Source: Mesodorylaimus sp. YZB2_4
Lineage: Eukaryota; Nematoda; Enoplea; Dorylaimida; Dorylaimidae
DNA: 64,000 nucleotides
Reading direction: 5' to 3'
NCBI GenBank assembly: GCA_030248295.1
Contig: JASANH010001409.1
Location: 186,001-250,000 of the forward strand
The translations under genes and the position numbers were made by a program. The notes under the pieces were generated by a model that saw only the letters and a list, made by a program, of their open reading frames with translations, did no database searches and was not told the origin of the DNA. Positions within the stretch are counted from its first letter, which is position 1; each line of letters opens with the position of its first letter. This document shows, piece after piece, positions 48,163-57,900 of this stretch.

Positions 48163-48449
48163 CGGTGACACCCACCCAGTTCCGTCGAGTGCGGATGTCA
48201 GACGAGCAGTGAATCAGAAACCAGGTCCTCAAACACCATGCGAGAATGACCCCCTTTTCGCCCTACCATACTTGGGCCCTGGTGAAGGCACTGGCTGCTG
48301 TAAGTGGAGGTGCTCCAAATGAAAACAGCAGCATGAACTTGTCGTGTATCACGCGCGATCGGTCACGGTGATGCGCCGTGATTACTGGCGCTCATGGAAG
48401 TCCCATTGGAAAAACTAAGGCCCGAAGGCATACAAAACTCAAGCTGGAT

Positions 48450-48797
48450 GCAGCGGTGGTGCAGCGGCTTGGCATTCGTCTCTCCGTATACTTGGTAGGG
48501 AGCGGCTGGACTCGTCCCGGTTTCAATCCCTGGTGGCGGAGGTTGGCTCGCGAACCATAAATCCTCGCTGACCTCGCACGCCAGGCTGTGAGTGATTCAC
48601 CCGGTACCGTCGGAGTGCTCCGAATGAAGACACGGAAGCCAAACGAGTAGACTCGTCTCGACAAGGTTCACAGGTGCGTCCAGTCCAGGATGCCGCCGTG
48701 TGGAGGCGCTCCTGCTGTCTGCACAGTCTTGCTCAGAAGGTGTGACTGCTTACCGGCTCAGGCAAAACGAGCTTCGGCCCAAAAGAAGTAAAAAACC
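48450..48797 (+). mobile_element. tRNA-headed SINE, family 1, copy c
   Basis: Head TGGTGCAGCGGCTTGGCATT, B box CCCGGTTTCAATCCC, body GAACCATAAATCCTCGCTGACC, then TTCACCCGGTACCGTCGGAG. The tail reads AGGCAAAACGAGCTTCGGCCC followed by an A-rich end. It is homologous along its length to 29510-29885. Confidence 0.78.
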
Positions 48798-49489
48798 TAA
48801 GTCAAATGGCCTTTTATGGAAGTCGAATACGCTAACAATAAGACAAATTGTTTGCCCGAGTTTTGCTGCATCACTAATTTTCTTATGGTCAGATGCTCCC
48901 AAGGTACATATTACTGAATATATGTCATCTGCAAAATGTATGTAGACTAGGAGAGTATCATATTGCCAGATTCACTCTGATGTACTTCGCCGTCGGCAGT
49001 TTCCGCAGCAAGAAAACATATCTGACCATCTGAACAAGTCTTCAGATCTAGGGCTGGAACATCTTGACGGGTATGCCCCAGCTACGACTGCTTGCCCAGA
49101 CGAGTGTTTGCACCTCAATTCAGTTCATTCACGCTGAATCATGGTCAACCATTCCGGATCGACAACCGGAAGTCACCGGAAGCGGCACAGCCTTACTGCG
49201 GCGTAAAAGTCAGTTTCGGCGCCTTAGCTGCAAGTGGTGGATTCACAACAGCGGGTTGCTTAGCCTGGATTGAACGTCCATTTGGGTGCCTCGGTTCTGC
49301 TCGAAGAAACCAAGACCCCGCATACACCTCTATGCAGAATTGGCCTCCTGAATGGCGCCGTTGGACTCGCTAGTGCGTTTGGAAGAAGCGCGTTTTCTCT
49401 ACTGGTCCTTTCGTCGCGGTTGTGACTCTTCTCTGGTCGTCCTGGGGAGGCTAGAAACGATGCATGTGACTGCAAGGAGGTAAGGTAAG
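48798..49489. other. no supported gene
   Basis: Spacer upstream of the DNMT3 pseudogene fragment. I could not recognise further DNMT3 exons in it. Confidence 0.4.
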
Positions 49490-49865
49490 AGGGAGAGAAG
49501 GGAGAGTGCGGTGAGTGAATGATGCACCTGCTTTGGTTGTAGATGGAGAAAGTGCGAACGGTGACCACACGACAAAATAGTTTGAAACAAGGAGCAAATT
49601 TCTCCGTCTGCCCTCTTTTAATGGATGCATAGCCGAGCGTGTTGTCGCCAGTCGATTTGGAGAGGTAAGGAGGATTGGCGAGTGGAATGGGTGCCTTCTT
49701 GGTTGTGCTTGCAGGCTGTTCGGTTATCCACCCAATTACAGCGGAGGGGGTTTTGTCGCCGACGAAACGGCAAAAGCTGATTGGACAAGGCTGGACGGTG
49801 CCGGTCGTGGAGCACATTATGCGCGTGCTGCATCGTTCTTACAAGACCAAAGAAGCTTAATAATT
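49490..49865 (+). pseudogene. DNMT3 3'-end fragment (copy C)
   Basis: Duplicates the last two exons of DNMT3 copy A with both flanking introns. The upstream intron starts gtaagagggagag and ends ggttgtag in both copies. The penultimate exon (49543-49661) reads MEKVRTVTTRQNSLKQG but has an in-frame TAG where copy A has AAG. The last exon (49714-49860) still resembles LFGLPRHYT but has a 2-bp deletion after the tyrosine that shifts the frame. The retained introns show a DNA-level duplication, not a retrocopy. No upstream DNMT3 exons are recognisable. It cannot encode a methyltransferase. Confidence 0.85.
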
Positions 49866-51640
49866 ATTGGGAGGTCGAAGCTCGATATTATGTTTTGTAA
49901 TTCTGCTAACATGCGTTGGCGAGTTGCGCTTAAGTCGTTTTTTGAATAGAATTTTTCGGTATTTGGATGTCACGTAATTTGTATGCATGAGAATCGCGAA
50001 GCTGTGGGAATCAAAATTTGAATGTTCCTTTAGCTTAGAAATTGAATTTTCAGCTTTTTTGGTTCTCGCAAAGTGACTTATGTAATGTGGAGTATGTGTT
50101 CGCACATATTAACTAATATAAAATAATGGTGTAGCGGAGTCGTCGAATGAGTTTGTTGGCTACAACAGTACCAAAAGTTTGAATAGTTGGCCAGTCTGTA
50201 ACGGGTTAGATACGGCTGGAGTACGGTAACCGCTATGTAGCGAGGCGCCAATGATGCTCAGGTACGGTGATGCTCAGGTGCTATACCCAAAACTATACTT
50301 TACCCTCGGGGTCCATGCTAATGTACTAAGCCTAGGTTTGGGTTAACCTCAGTGCAGTAACGTGACGACCATGTAATGGCGGCATGCAGATGATGTCTGA
50401 CAACGAGCGGCCGTTTGCGGCTTCTACGACTGACAACCTGTCTCGCTAGACGTCATACCATCCACGGCCGGGGTGAGGAGGGTTGGAAACTCAATCCGCC
50501 GGGGGATTGCTTTTCGGGCTGGTCAGGGATGCTGCAATCAAGTCTTTACTGTGACTTGATCATTGATCACCACTCTGGGTTGCTCCTTTCGGCTGAAGGC
50601 ATCCTAGATTAGGCTGTCTGCTACACTATCGAGGTGAGCTTGGGTTGGACAGGCAACTGTAGCTGGCGGGCGTAGGAGTGAATGTGGCCAGGACAAAAAC
50701 TCCGACTGGAGCAATGCAAGGTTCGGTCGGCGAGTCTGAAACATCAACTCGACGGGTAACCAGGTCCCTCCTTCCTGTTTGGGGGTTCTTTGTGCGGTTG
50801 ACTCGTAAAGGCGCTGATTCTCGCGAAGTCTCTTGTTTTTGGTCCCCTTGCGGCTCGTGGACTCTTCGGGACGCTGACTCAAACAGATCCACTGATCGAA
50901 CAGCATATCTCTGATCTTGCCATGTATAGCATCGAGTTCGCGCACCATCGGCGGTGGAAGATTGACTACGATTAAGCTTAGCGTTCGGCCGAGCTGACTC
51001 GTCACGGAACTTCGAGGCCGAACGTGCAGCTACTTTACGTTGCTTTCGGGACACTGCTCTTCGACCGCGAAGGTCGGGTTCTCGTTGGCGGCGGCCTCTC
51101 TTGCGACTCCTTTCGACTCTGGTCATCTCGACGGGTTGGTTTGGGTAGGTTAGTCGTGTGCGTTGCTTATTTCGCTGTAATTCGCAAACAGCCGATTTCC
51201 CAGTCCCCTCTGTGGCTCGCCGTGTCCGCGTCGACGGCGTGTGTGCTGAACAATGTTTTGGCTCTCGCTTTTTCGGCGTCCTTTTGTTAGTTGCGTCGGC
51301 CGAACGAGGGCTCGTTTATTAATCAATGCTGGGCTGGATCGAAGTTTGATGTATGACGACCCATCGCTCGGTCTGCGCGCACTCGTCTTTGCCCTACGAT
51401 GGTCAGTTTAGCGGCCGCGCATTGTGGTCGTCGCGAGACCGAGTAACCAGCGGGTCGTCCAGGCGCCTATTTGGCGAGCCCGTAGTTTCGGTCGCGTGCC
51501 CGCACTCTCGCTCGTCCACTCTCCAACCTCGTTTTGTGCACGTACGTATCCGATTATTCACACAGCCATTTCTAGAAGTCGATTCCAACCAACTAATCAA
51601 GGATTTTCAAGCGAAATATTGATTTCCGATCGATCAAACT
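49866..51640. other. no firmly supported gene
   Basis: Two overlapping minus-strand frames (51126-50626 and 51005-50604) stay open for 166 and 133 codons. One reads LPPPMVRELDAIHGKIRDML and could be an exon of an unseen minus-strand gene, but I see no splice partners. Confidence 0.35.
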
Positions 51641-52289
51641 ATGCCGAACGAAAATCCCGAACGAGAACAAAAATTGGCCGTGACGAAGAAAAAGCATAAA
51701 CGTCTCGGAACGTTGGTAATTAAGAAACGTCGAGGTGCTGGCTTGGTATGCGAGAGTGGATGGTCGGCCAAAGTCGGTAAGCCAAATTTGGGTGTGTGGA
51801 TATACTGTCCTGTACTGGTGCGTTAGGGCCCCCGGTGATTTATTGATGGGTTGCAAGAGGCACTTGGCCTGATATCTTATGAGCCATACCGCGGTTTGGA
51901 TAGAGCTCGGCGTGGAGACAGTGGAAAGGCCGAAAGGGTTTTTGTTAGCGTTGTTACAGTTAACTGAAACTGAAACTGAATCTCCTCGCCAAAACTAAGT
52001 TTAACTGTAACTGAATTTCTTAGAATTAGTTAAACTCAGTTTTCGAGTCACTGCGCTTTTGAAAATTAGTAATCTGTATGCGGATGCTCGTGAAGATCTC
52101 AAAGAGAAACGAAATGCAGCTAGACGAATTGCTGGTTCGAATCATCTTAATCGCGATTTGGAGGTGTATTTTTCTTATCCTTGAAACGCTAGTGAAATAA
52201 TCGATCCATTCGAATTTTAGTCCAAATGTAGAGAGAAGTTGCAAAATCTTGACGAATATTGTAGTGCTTCATCATTTCCTGCAGGCTAG
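51641..52289 (+). CDS. unrecognised small basic protein (106 aa)
   Basis: Three exons, 51641-51776, 52048-52163 and 52221-52289, join in phases 1 and 0. Exon 1 is Lys/Arg-rich (QKLAVTKKKHKRLGTLVIKKRR). Exon 2 gives a charged amphipathic helix (NLYADAREDLKEKRNAARRI), and exon 3 continues KCREKLQNLDEYCSA to a stop. The C-terminal half is probably a coiled coil. The acceptor of exon 2 (ttcgag) is weak, and a nearby alternative at 52071 would break the phase. The intron before exon 2 contains a copy of an AACTGAA-rich dispersed repeat. No signal peptide or membrane segment is present. I do not recognise the family; size and helix resemble subunits of small coiled-coil complexes, a guess only. Confidence 0.62.
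51955..52046. repeat. AACTGAA-rich dispersed repeat, copy 1
   Basis: GTTAACTGAAACTGAAACTG followed by AATCTCCTCGCCAAAACT. It is related to 53157-53240, where the same GTTAACT...CTGAAACTGAATC...CCAAAACT order occurs. Confidence 0.55.
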
Positions 52290-53714
52290 CGCAGAGTGAA
52301 AGAGTTAAAAGCTAGGCGAGGCCCAAGTTGAAAAGCAGTCGGCATAATTATAATAAAATAAAAGTATATGAAAAAGGATTTCTTCAGTTTCAATCATTTT
52401 AGTATAAACATTTTAAAGTTACATCTTCTTGATCTTAGAAAGATTTGCCAACCAGTAAGTTGAACTCGGCATGCTTATTCGATAACTCCCAACTTCCCGG
52501 TGTGGAAGAAAGCTCTACTGAAAGTATTTGACCCTTATGGGCAGCTGGTCAGCAGCGGTCAGCTCCTAAAATCTTGCGGTTTCTTAAATTCGTGTGTTGC
52601 GAGGCGACAGAAAGTTGAGAAACACTCGCAGGGTTCTTCTGAACCCGCTGTTCAGATTATAAAGCTTTGGTTCCGTCTTCCAGGCTTCTGGTTCTGAATT
52701 TTTCTGCACAAAATACCCTACGAAGCGAGCATATTTCCAAAAATTTGCAGGACTTCGGCCGCTGACCTCTGACCTCTGCTGAGCAGTTGGCCTGACGAGC
52801 TAAATTTTGCGCAGAGCTTTCTTTTGGACCAAAAGAAATTACAATCATGAGCTATGGCATTAGAATTAGAACGCTTAAAAGGTTCAGGTACCTGGTCTGT
52901 CTGCGGATTTGTTGGTGGGTGGACTGTTAAAACGTGGTCGTGCATCGCTGTGCTCGTAAAGGACCCTCTGGTGTTGACTTTGGTCTTTACCGCGCCTTGT
53001 GAGCTGTTTGAAGTCTTTAATGCGGAAGAGTAGTTATTTGAATGAAGAAAAGTGGTTATTTGAATGAAGAAAAGTGGAGATTGTTCTCGTCAAGTGTCCC
53101 CATCTAGATGAGAAATGCTTTTTAAGGAAAAAGTAGTTGACTGAATCTTTTGAGATCCAGTTAACTGTAATTGAAACTGAATCTATTCGGAGATTCAGTT
53201 AACTATACTGAAACTGAATCTTTTTTCCAAAACTGTATCAACGCTAGTTTTTGTGCATGCTGTGTCTATGGACTTGATTGCGATCGTCGATTGAGTAGGC
53301 CAATTATCCACCTGAAACCGTTCCAAATGATTCAAAGTTGCGGTCATGCCCGCCAAGTATGTTCGGGTTGGTCCCTATATAGGTGCTGGCGGACTAATAC
53401 TAGGCCCAGTTCTGCCTATCATAGCCGCACATTGCCGCACGCGCTATTGTTTGAGTGATCCGTGTCCGTTCCGCACGCGTACATACTGTCTACATGCCTA
53501 TGCTTTATGCTTTTATGCGTGCCCAGTGTGCCTACTCGCACATATAAGGCTATGAGGATACCAGGCGCAAGTTTTAAAGTTCCCGCGAGAAGATATGCAA
53601 TACTGATAGCAAAATTAATTAATTATCTTCTTAAGCTGCTTGATCACTCTTCGTTTCAACATTTGAGCCATGGCTTGTAGATCGAGACATTTTGAACGTC
53701 AACGGTCAACAGGC
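52290..53714. other. no supported gene
   Basis: Intergenic. Holds a 24-bp direct repeat (TTATTTGAATGAAGAAAAGT, twice, about 53034-53078) and the second AACTGAA-rich repeat copy. Confidence 0.5.
53157..53240. repeat. AACTGAA-rich dispersed repeat, copy 2
   Basis: Contains two CTGAAACTGAATC-type words around a small inverted pair (GAATCT and AGATTC), ending TTTCCAAAACT as in the copy at 51955. Confidence 0.55.
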
Positions 53715-53995
53715 CGCCTGGGTGGTGTAGCTGTGAAAGGCGCGTGTGTCACTGTTTGCTTGACAGAGCTGCAAACCGGTCGGCCCTGAATTCAACTCTG
53801 GCCGTCTGAGAACTTGGTCAAGTTCTCCCTGCGCCTTGCACCTGGCGGTGGGCGACTCACCCTTCATCCCTCCAGGGTCGAGAAACGAGGAGAGGCCTTA
53901 TAAGGCGGGAGGCTCTCGAATCCGGGTCCCCTCACGGGGCACGGGCTGGGTATGGTTGCCCCATGGGGTAACCACCGACATGGCGGGGTTGCGGC
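53715..53995 (+). mobile_element. tRNA-headed SINE related to family 1
   Basis: A-box-like TGGTGTAGCTGTGAAAGG and B-box-like GAATTCAACTCTGG are followed by the core GGGCGACTCACCCTTCATCC shared with 28425 and the left edge of the window. The family-1 GGCAAAACG tail is not visible here, so it may be truncated or a sister family. Confidence 0.5.
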
Positions 53996-54253
53996 TAACA
54001 TGCGCCCTTGCCCAGCATGCATCCCGGATGGACTCTTGTCGATGGCAAGATAGGGTCAACTAACAAGCCCCCTAGCCTGAGGGTAAAGGGCCAAAAATCG
54101 ATCCACCCCTGGATCGACCAGGATGGGTAAAAAATGTAAAGTCAACAGTAGGCCTTGCTTTAGCACAGTGGCGCCCAATCGATTCAGGTGACCGATGTCG
54201 AGTGCCTCCTTATCAGCCCATTGTTCCCTGACGTTGTTCCCCCTTTCCTGTTT

Positions 54254-54395
54254 TACCACATCATCAAACGCTTGGAGGGCACTCGAGTGTGGACACATCA
54301 CAAAATGATTTACCGGGCCTTAAGTCGAGCACTCGACTATAACTGTGCACCTGGCGTAGAAGGCAGACGCCTTCCCCTGGACCCCGTCCGCCGAA
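54254..54395 (-). mobile_element. tRNA-headed SINE, family 2, copy b
   Basis: On the minus strand: GGGTCCAGGGGAAGGCGTCT, B-box-like GAGTGCTCGACTTAAGG, and tail CCACACTCGAGTGCCCTCC. It is more diverged than copies a and c. Confidence 0.5.
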
Positions 54396-54970
54396 GTACG
54401 GATGCAACTGGCACAAAACTCCAGGCTTCTCCTACATACGTCAGGGGTCGTGACAGGAAACCGAGAGAGCTATGTACCTGAAAGTAAACACAGGCCTTCC
54501 AGAAGGTAGCCAAGGATGTCCCGTGCCACCTGTCCTCCCCCTCGTTTCTGTGGACGACTCTGGGTGTTCCTGTTAAAGATCTGGATGTGTTTCGGTCTGC
54601 CGCTTCGGCAGGTGGTTCATGTTGCGTAGGCCAATTTCGTGCTGTTGGCCAGTAACAGGAGCAGAACCAGTCCGATACGATCATGTGCGCCTGATGATCG
54701 GCAAATGGGTTCTCATCTCCATTGATTAGTCGCTAGCGTTTGAACTTTCTGGCTTTCTCTTGTGCTGTCTCTTGCCTTTAGTGCATAAAGGGCCGATTAT
54801 ACTTACAAGTAATGATGGGGATGAGAACTGGGAGTTTTTCGATCATTTCAGGCGAGGAGCAAGGGTAACGGGAGGGGAAGGACGAAGCAGGCGGGATGGC
54901 CCTACGTTTGGGAGATGCCGGAGAGAGTGGATGATATCAAAGTATAAAAACAGTGTAATTTTTAGTTCAT
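54396..54970. other. 5' flank of DNMT3 copy B
   Basis: No PWWP-coding exon was found here or in the kilobase before it. It presumably contains the promoter and leader. Confidence 0.4.
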
Positions 54971-57900
54971 ATGGGGAAGATTCGATCGCGTTATTTGGAG
55001 GTGGCTGTAGAGTCGGACTCGGACTCATTGTCAGAGAAGACGAGCGATACGGAGGAAAGCGGCGATGAAATACAAATAATCGCGGTTGTACCCGCGAAAC
55101 GAAAGCGCTCAGATCGGGACAGCGATGAGAAAACTATCGATCGACGACGAATCGGTAAGAACCCTTCAAATTCGCGGAAGAAGCAGATGCATTGCTTGGG
55201 TTTTTTAGTCGCTACGAAATCGATCGGGAGCTATTGCCTTTGTTGCGGATCGACTGCCGGGCTGGTTGCCGATCATCCCATGTTCCATGGAAAACTGTGC
55301 AAAGGATGTCGTGTGAGTCAATGACTTTTCGGGTAGTCTCTGCAAATCCTCATCTGAGCCCGGATCCTTGAAATCTTGTATCCGGAGGGCGTGATGCATG
55401 TAGTGCGAGATGCGTGTAGTAGTGTCCCTTTTTTATGACAGGGGCACTAATTTGAGTCTGGCATTGGAAGTCGCTTTAGGTAGGATAGAGTTCCATTCTG
55501 TGTCTTGGGCTCACGATCAGCTCGCTTCGTGACTAAAGTTGGCTCGATTCCTGCAGGTGGTCCACCGGGGCTTAGCCTAGCCAAGGGGGGAGGGTTTGGT
55601 CAAGAAGCCGTTTATTTTGCCTTAACGTGAAATTCCCCAGCCCAGCCAGGCAAGGGTGTCAGGTGACGGCCCAACACCCTGTTTCGGACATAAGGTTATA
55701 TTAGCACTCATTTTTGATTTTCATTCCATAATTGCACCCTTCCTTGTCACCGCCACCAAAATTGCTTTGAGTGGGGTTCGATCGGGATTCGAAAACAGGC
55801 GAAGCAGCAATCTGACTAGTGCCAGCTAGCATATGGGCGGGCGAAGTAGCACAAACGGGACATGTGTTGTGAGATGAAAAGTTTCACGCTCATGTGTATG
55901 TGGGGGGGGGGGGGGCTCGACAAGTTCGGGGAATGACGTCCGCATCAAGCCAGTGTCAAGGTAATTCTTGAACAGTGGCTAAATTAAACCGTATGGACCA
56001 GCTCAGTAGAAACGTGAGATTGCTTGCTCACTTTTTCCCACCGTGGGAAGTGTGCAGTAAGTCTGGTGACGCTATGCGACCTCTGGACTGGAGGATTTCT
56101 TGAATCCTTCGAGTCGACTCATGTGTAGGGCGTAAGCGGTTTTTGCTGTAATCTTGCTTTCGCTAGTGCAGTAGTCGAATGTTGCTTGTGCTAGCAGCAT
56201 CATACATTCAGATACGACTTGGCGCAACAGATCAATGTGAAAACTGCCAAAGACCCCTGCATCTGCATCCAGTACTAATCCTGGCCAGGATCGACCGAAT
56301 CCCGAATGAATGCTGTTATTAGGCCGTAATGCGAACTATTTTTGTGCAGGATTGGATCTGCTTGATATCCTGTCGATCTGACTGGGATGGTCTTTTCAGG
56401 ACTGGTACATCAAACATTATTTCGTATACGATATTGAAGGGAAAAAGGAGCACTGCAGCGCTTGCTGCGATGGTGGCGACTTGGTTGTATGCGACCGCAG
56501 TACTTGTTCCCAGTAAGATTAAGGGTCTTGGGTTTTGTTGGTAAAAAATTCAAGCATTTGTTGACTCTTCAGCGCCATCTGTATGGAATGCGTTTCCATT
56601 TTCGACTGCGAGGAGACTGCCCGCGAGGTATGGCGATTGTGTGGTGCCTGACGGGTGGGTGATCACTGGCATATTTTTCAGATAAAGAAGACGGAGCCGT
56701 GGCTGTGCTTGCTGTGCACTGGAACGGCGACGGGCAAATTGAAACCAAAGGCGGAGTGGACGAACAATGTGTACAGGTTGTTGGCGATGAGGCAGAAACG
56801 GAAAGGGGTGAGTTGGCATGTTCCCGCACACACTGCCCGAAAGTGATGATCGTCTGTTGGTTTAGGAAATCAATTTCAGATTGTTGTCGGTCGAGAAGGA
56901 ACCGATTCGGGTGCTGTCTTTATTCGACGGCATTGGCACCGGTAATGGATGCTTAAGCAATTTGTGTGCGTTTGTCCTGCGCGGCTTTATGAGACTCGAC
57001 TGGAAGCGAGTCTGCGAAGCGACAGATTTCTCTCAGACATAGAGTACCTTGACCACAGACATTGTAACGGATAGCAGGGAGGGATCTTGACAAAACCATG
57101 GTGGGTGGGTGGGTGCTGGTCCCCTCGGGGTAAGGTAAGTCCAAGGGGATGGCCACTCCGTCATCGACGGCTGGTTCCTCAGAGGGGCCTTGCACACATG
57201 GACTGGGGCGACACACTGAAGGGATGCCAGTCTGGAATTTCCCGCCTTCTCATCTGGGACCCAGCATCGACCGATCTACCAGTCCGACTCCTGGATTTGC
57301 AACTAAAATTTTTCGCGCTTTATCTGCTGAAAAATGATAAGGTTTGGCATACTATAATGATGAAATTCCGGTTTTTCCTCTCAAATCATCGTTTAATCCC
57401 GCTTTGGGCCCTGCTTAGCTCTCCCCTATCCTCGGAGTGGACTGACAGAATAACAGCGAGGAAACAGGGCAGGTTGGTCAGGACGCAGTGCCAAAGACGT
57501 CATCCCCACCAATCTTGTATTTTTTGAAACGGATCGGCCTGATCGGATCAGGATCAGGATCCAGATCTCAGGTCGGATCGGTCGATGCTGGTCCGGGACC
57601 CCTCTGGTGCTGATGCAAGACGCTCCCAGTGAGGGGACCTGTTGGGAAGTCATGTCATGCCATGTCATATTTCATCCATAGCCAATCACTATACGGCGCA
57701 CTCGAGGGCTAAGGAACACAATAAAGGACAATTATTTTATACCGAGGCGGGAGTCGAACCCTCTCCTGTGCATGCGCACCCAGCGTCAGCGTGAGAGGCA
57801 GACACCTTAACCCGCTAGGCCACGACCCCGGTCGCTCAGGCACCATTTCACGTTTAATTCAGCCAAACATTCGGGGTTTCTTGAACAATTATGTAGGAGT

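Larger units (their letters stand above)
46150..48449. other. no supported gene
   Basis: Several 100-130-codon frames occur on both strands between 46790 and 47720 in GC-rich DNA, none with domain or splice support. It contains a short tandem repeat at 47409 and a poly-G tract at 48152. Confidence 0.45.

Noticed and set aside
50604-51126. Overlapping minus-strand ORFs of 166 and 133 codons
   Set aside because: Arg/Ser-rich frame is likely driven by GC-rich composition. The second frame has some sense but no partners, so it was kept only as a note.
57672-57835. Possible tRNA gene on the minus strand
   Set aside because: A and B boxes are good, but the same head with decayed stems and a shared non-tRNA tail occurs at two other places, so it is a SINE head, not a tRNA gene.
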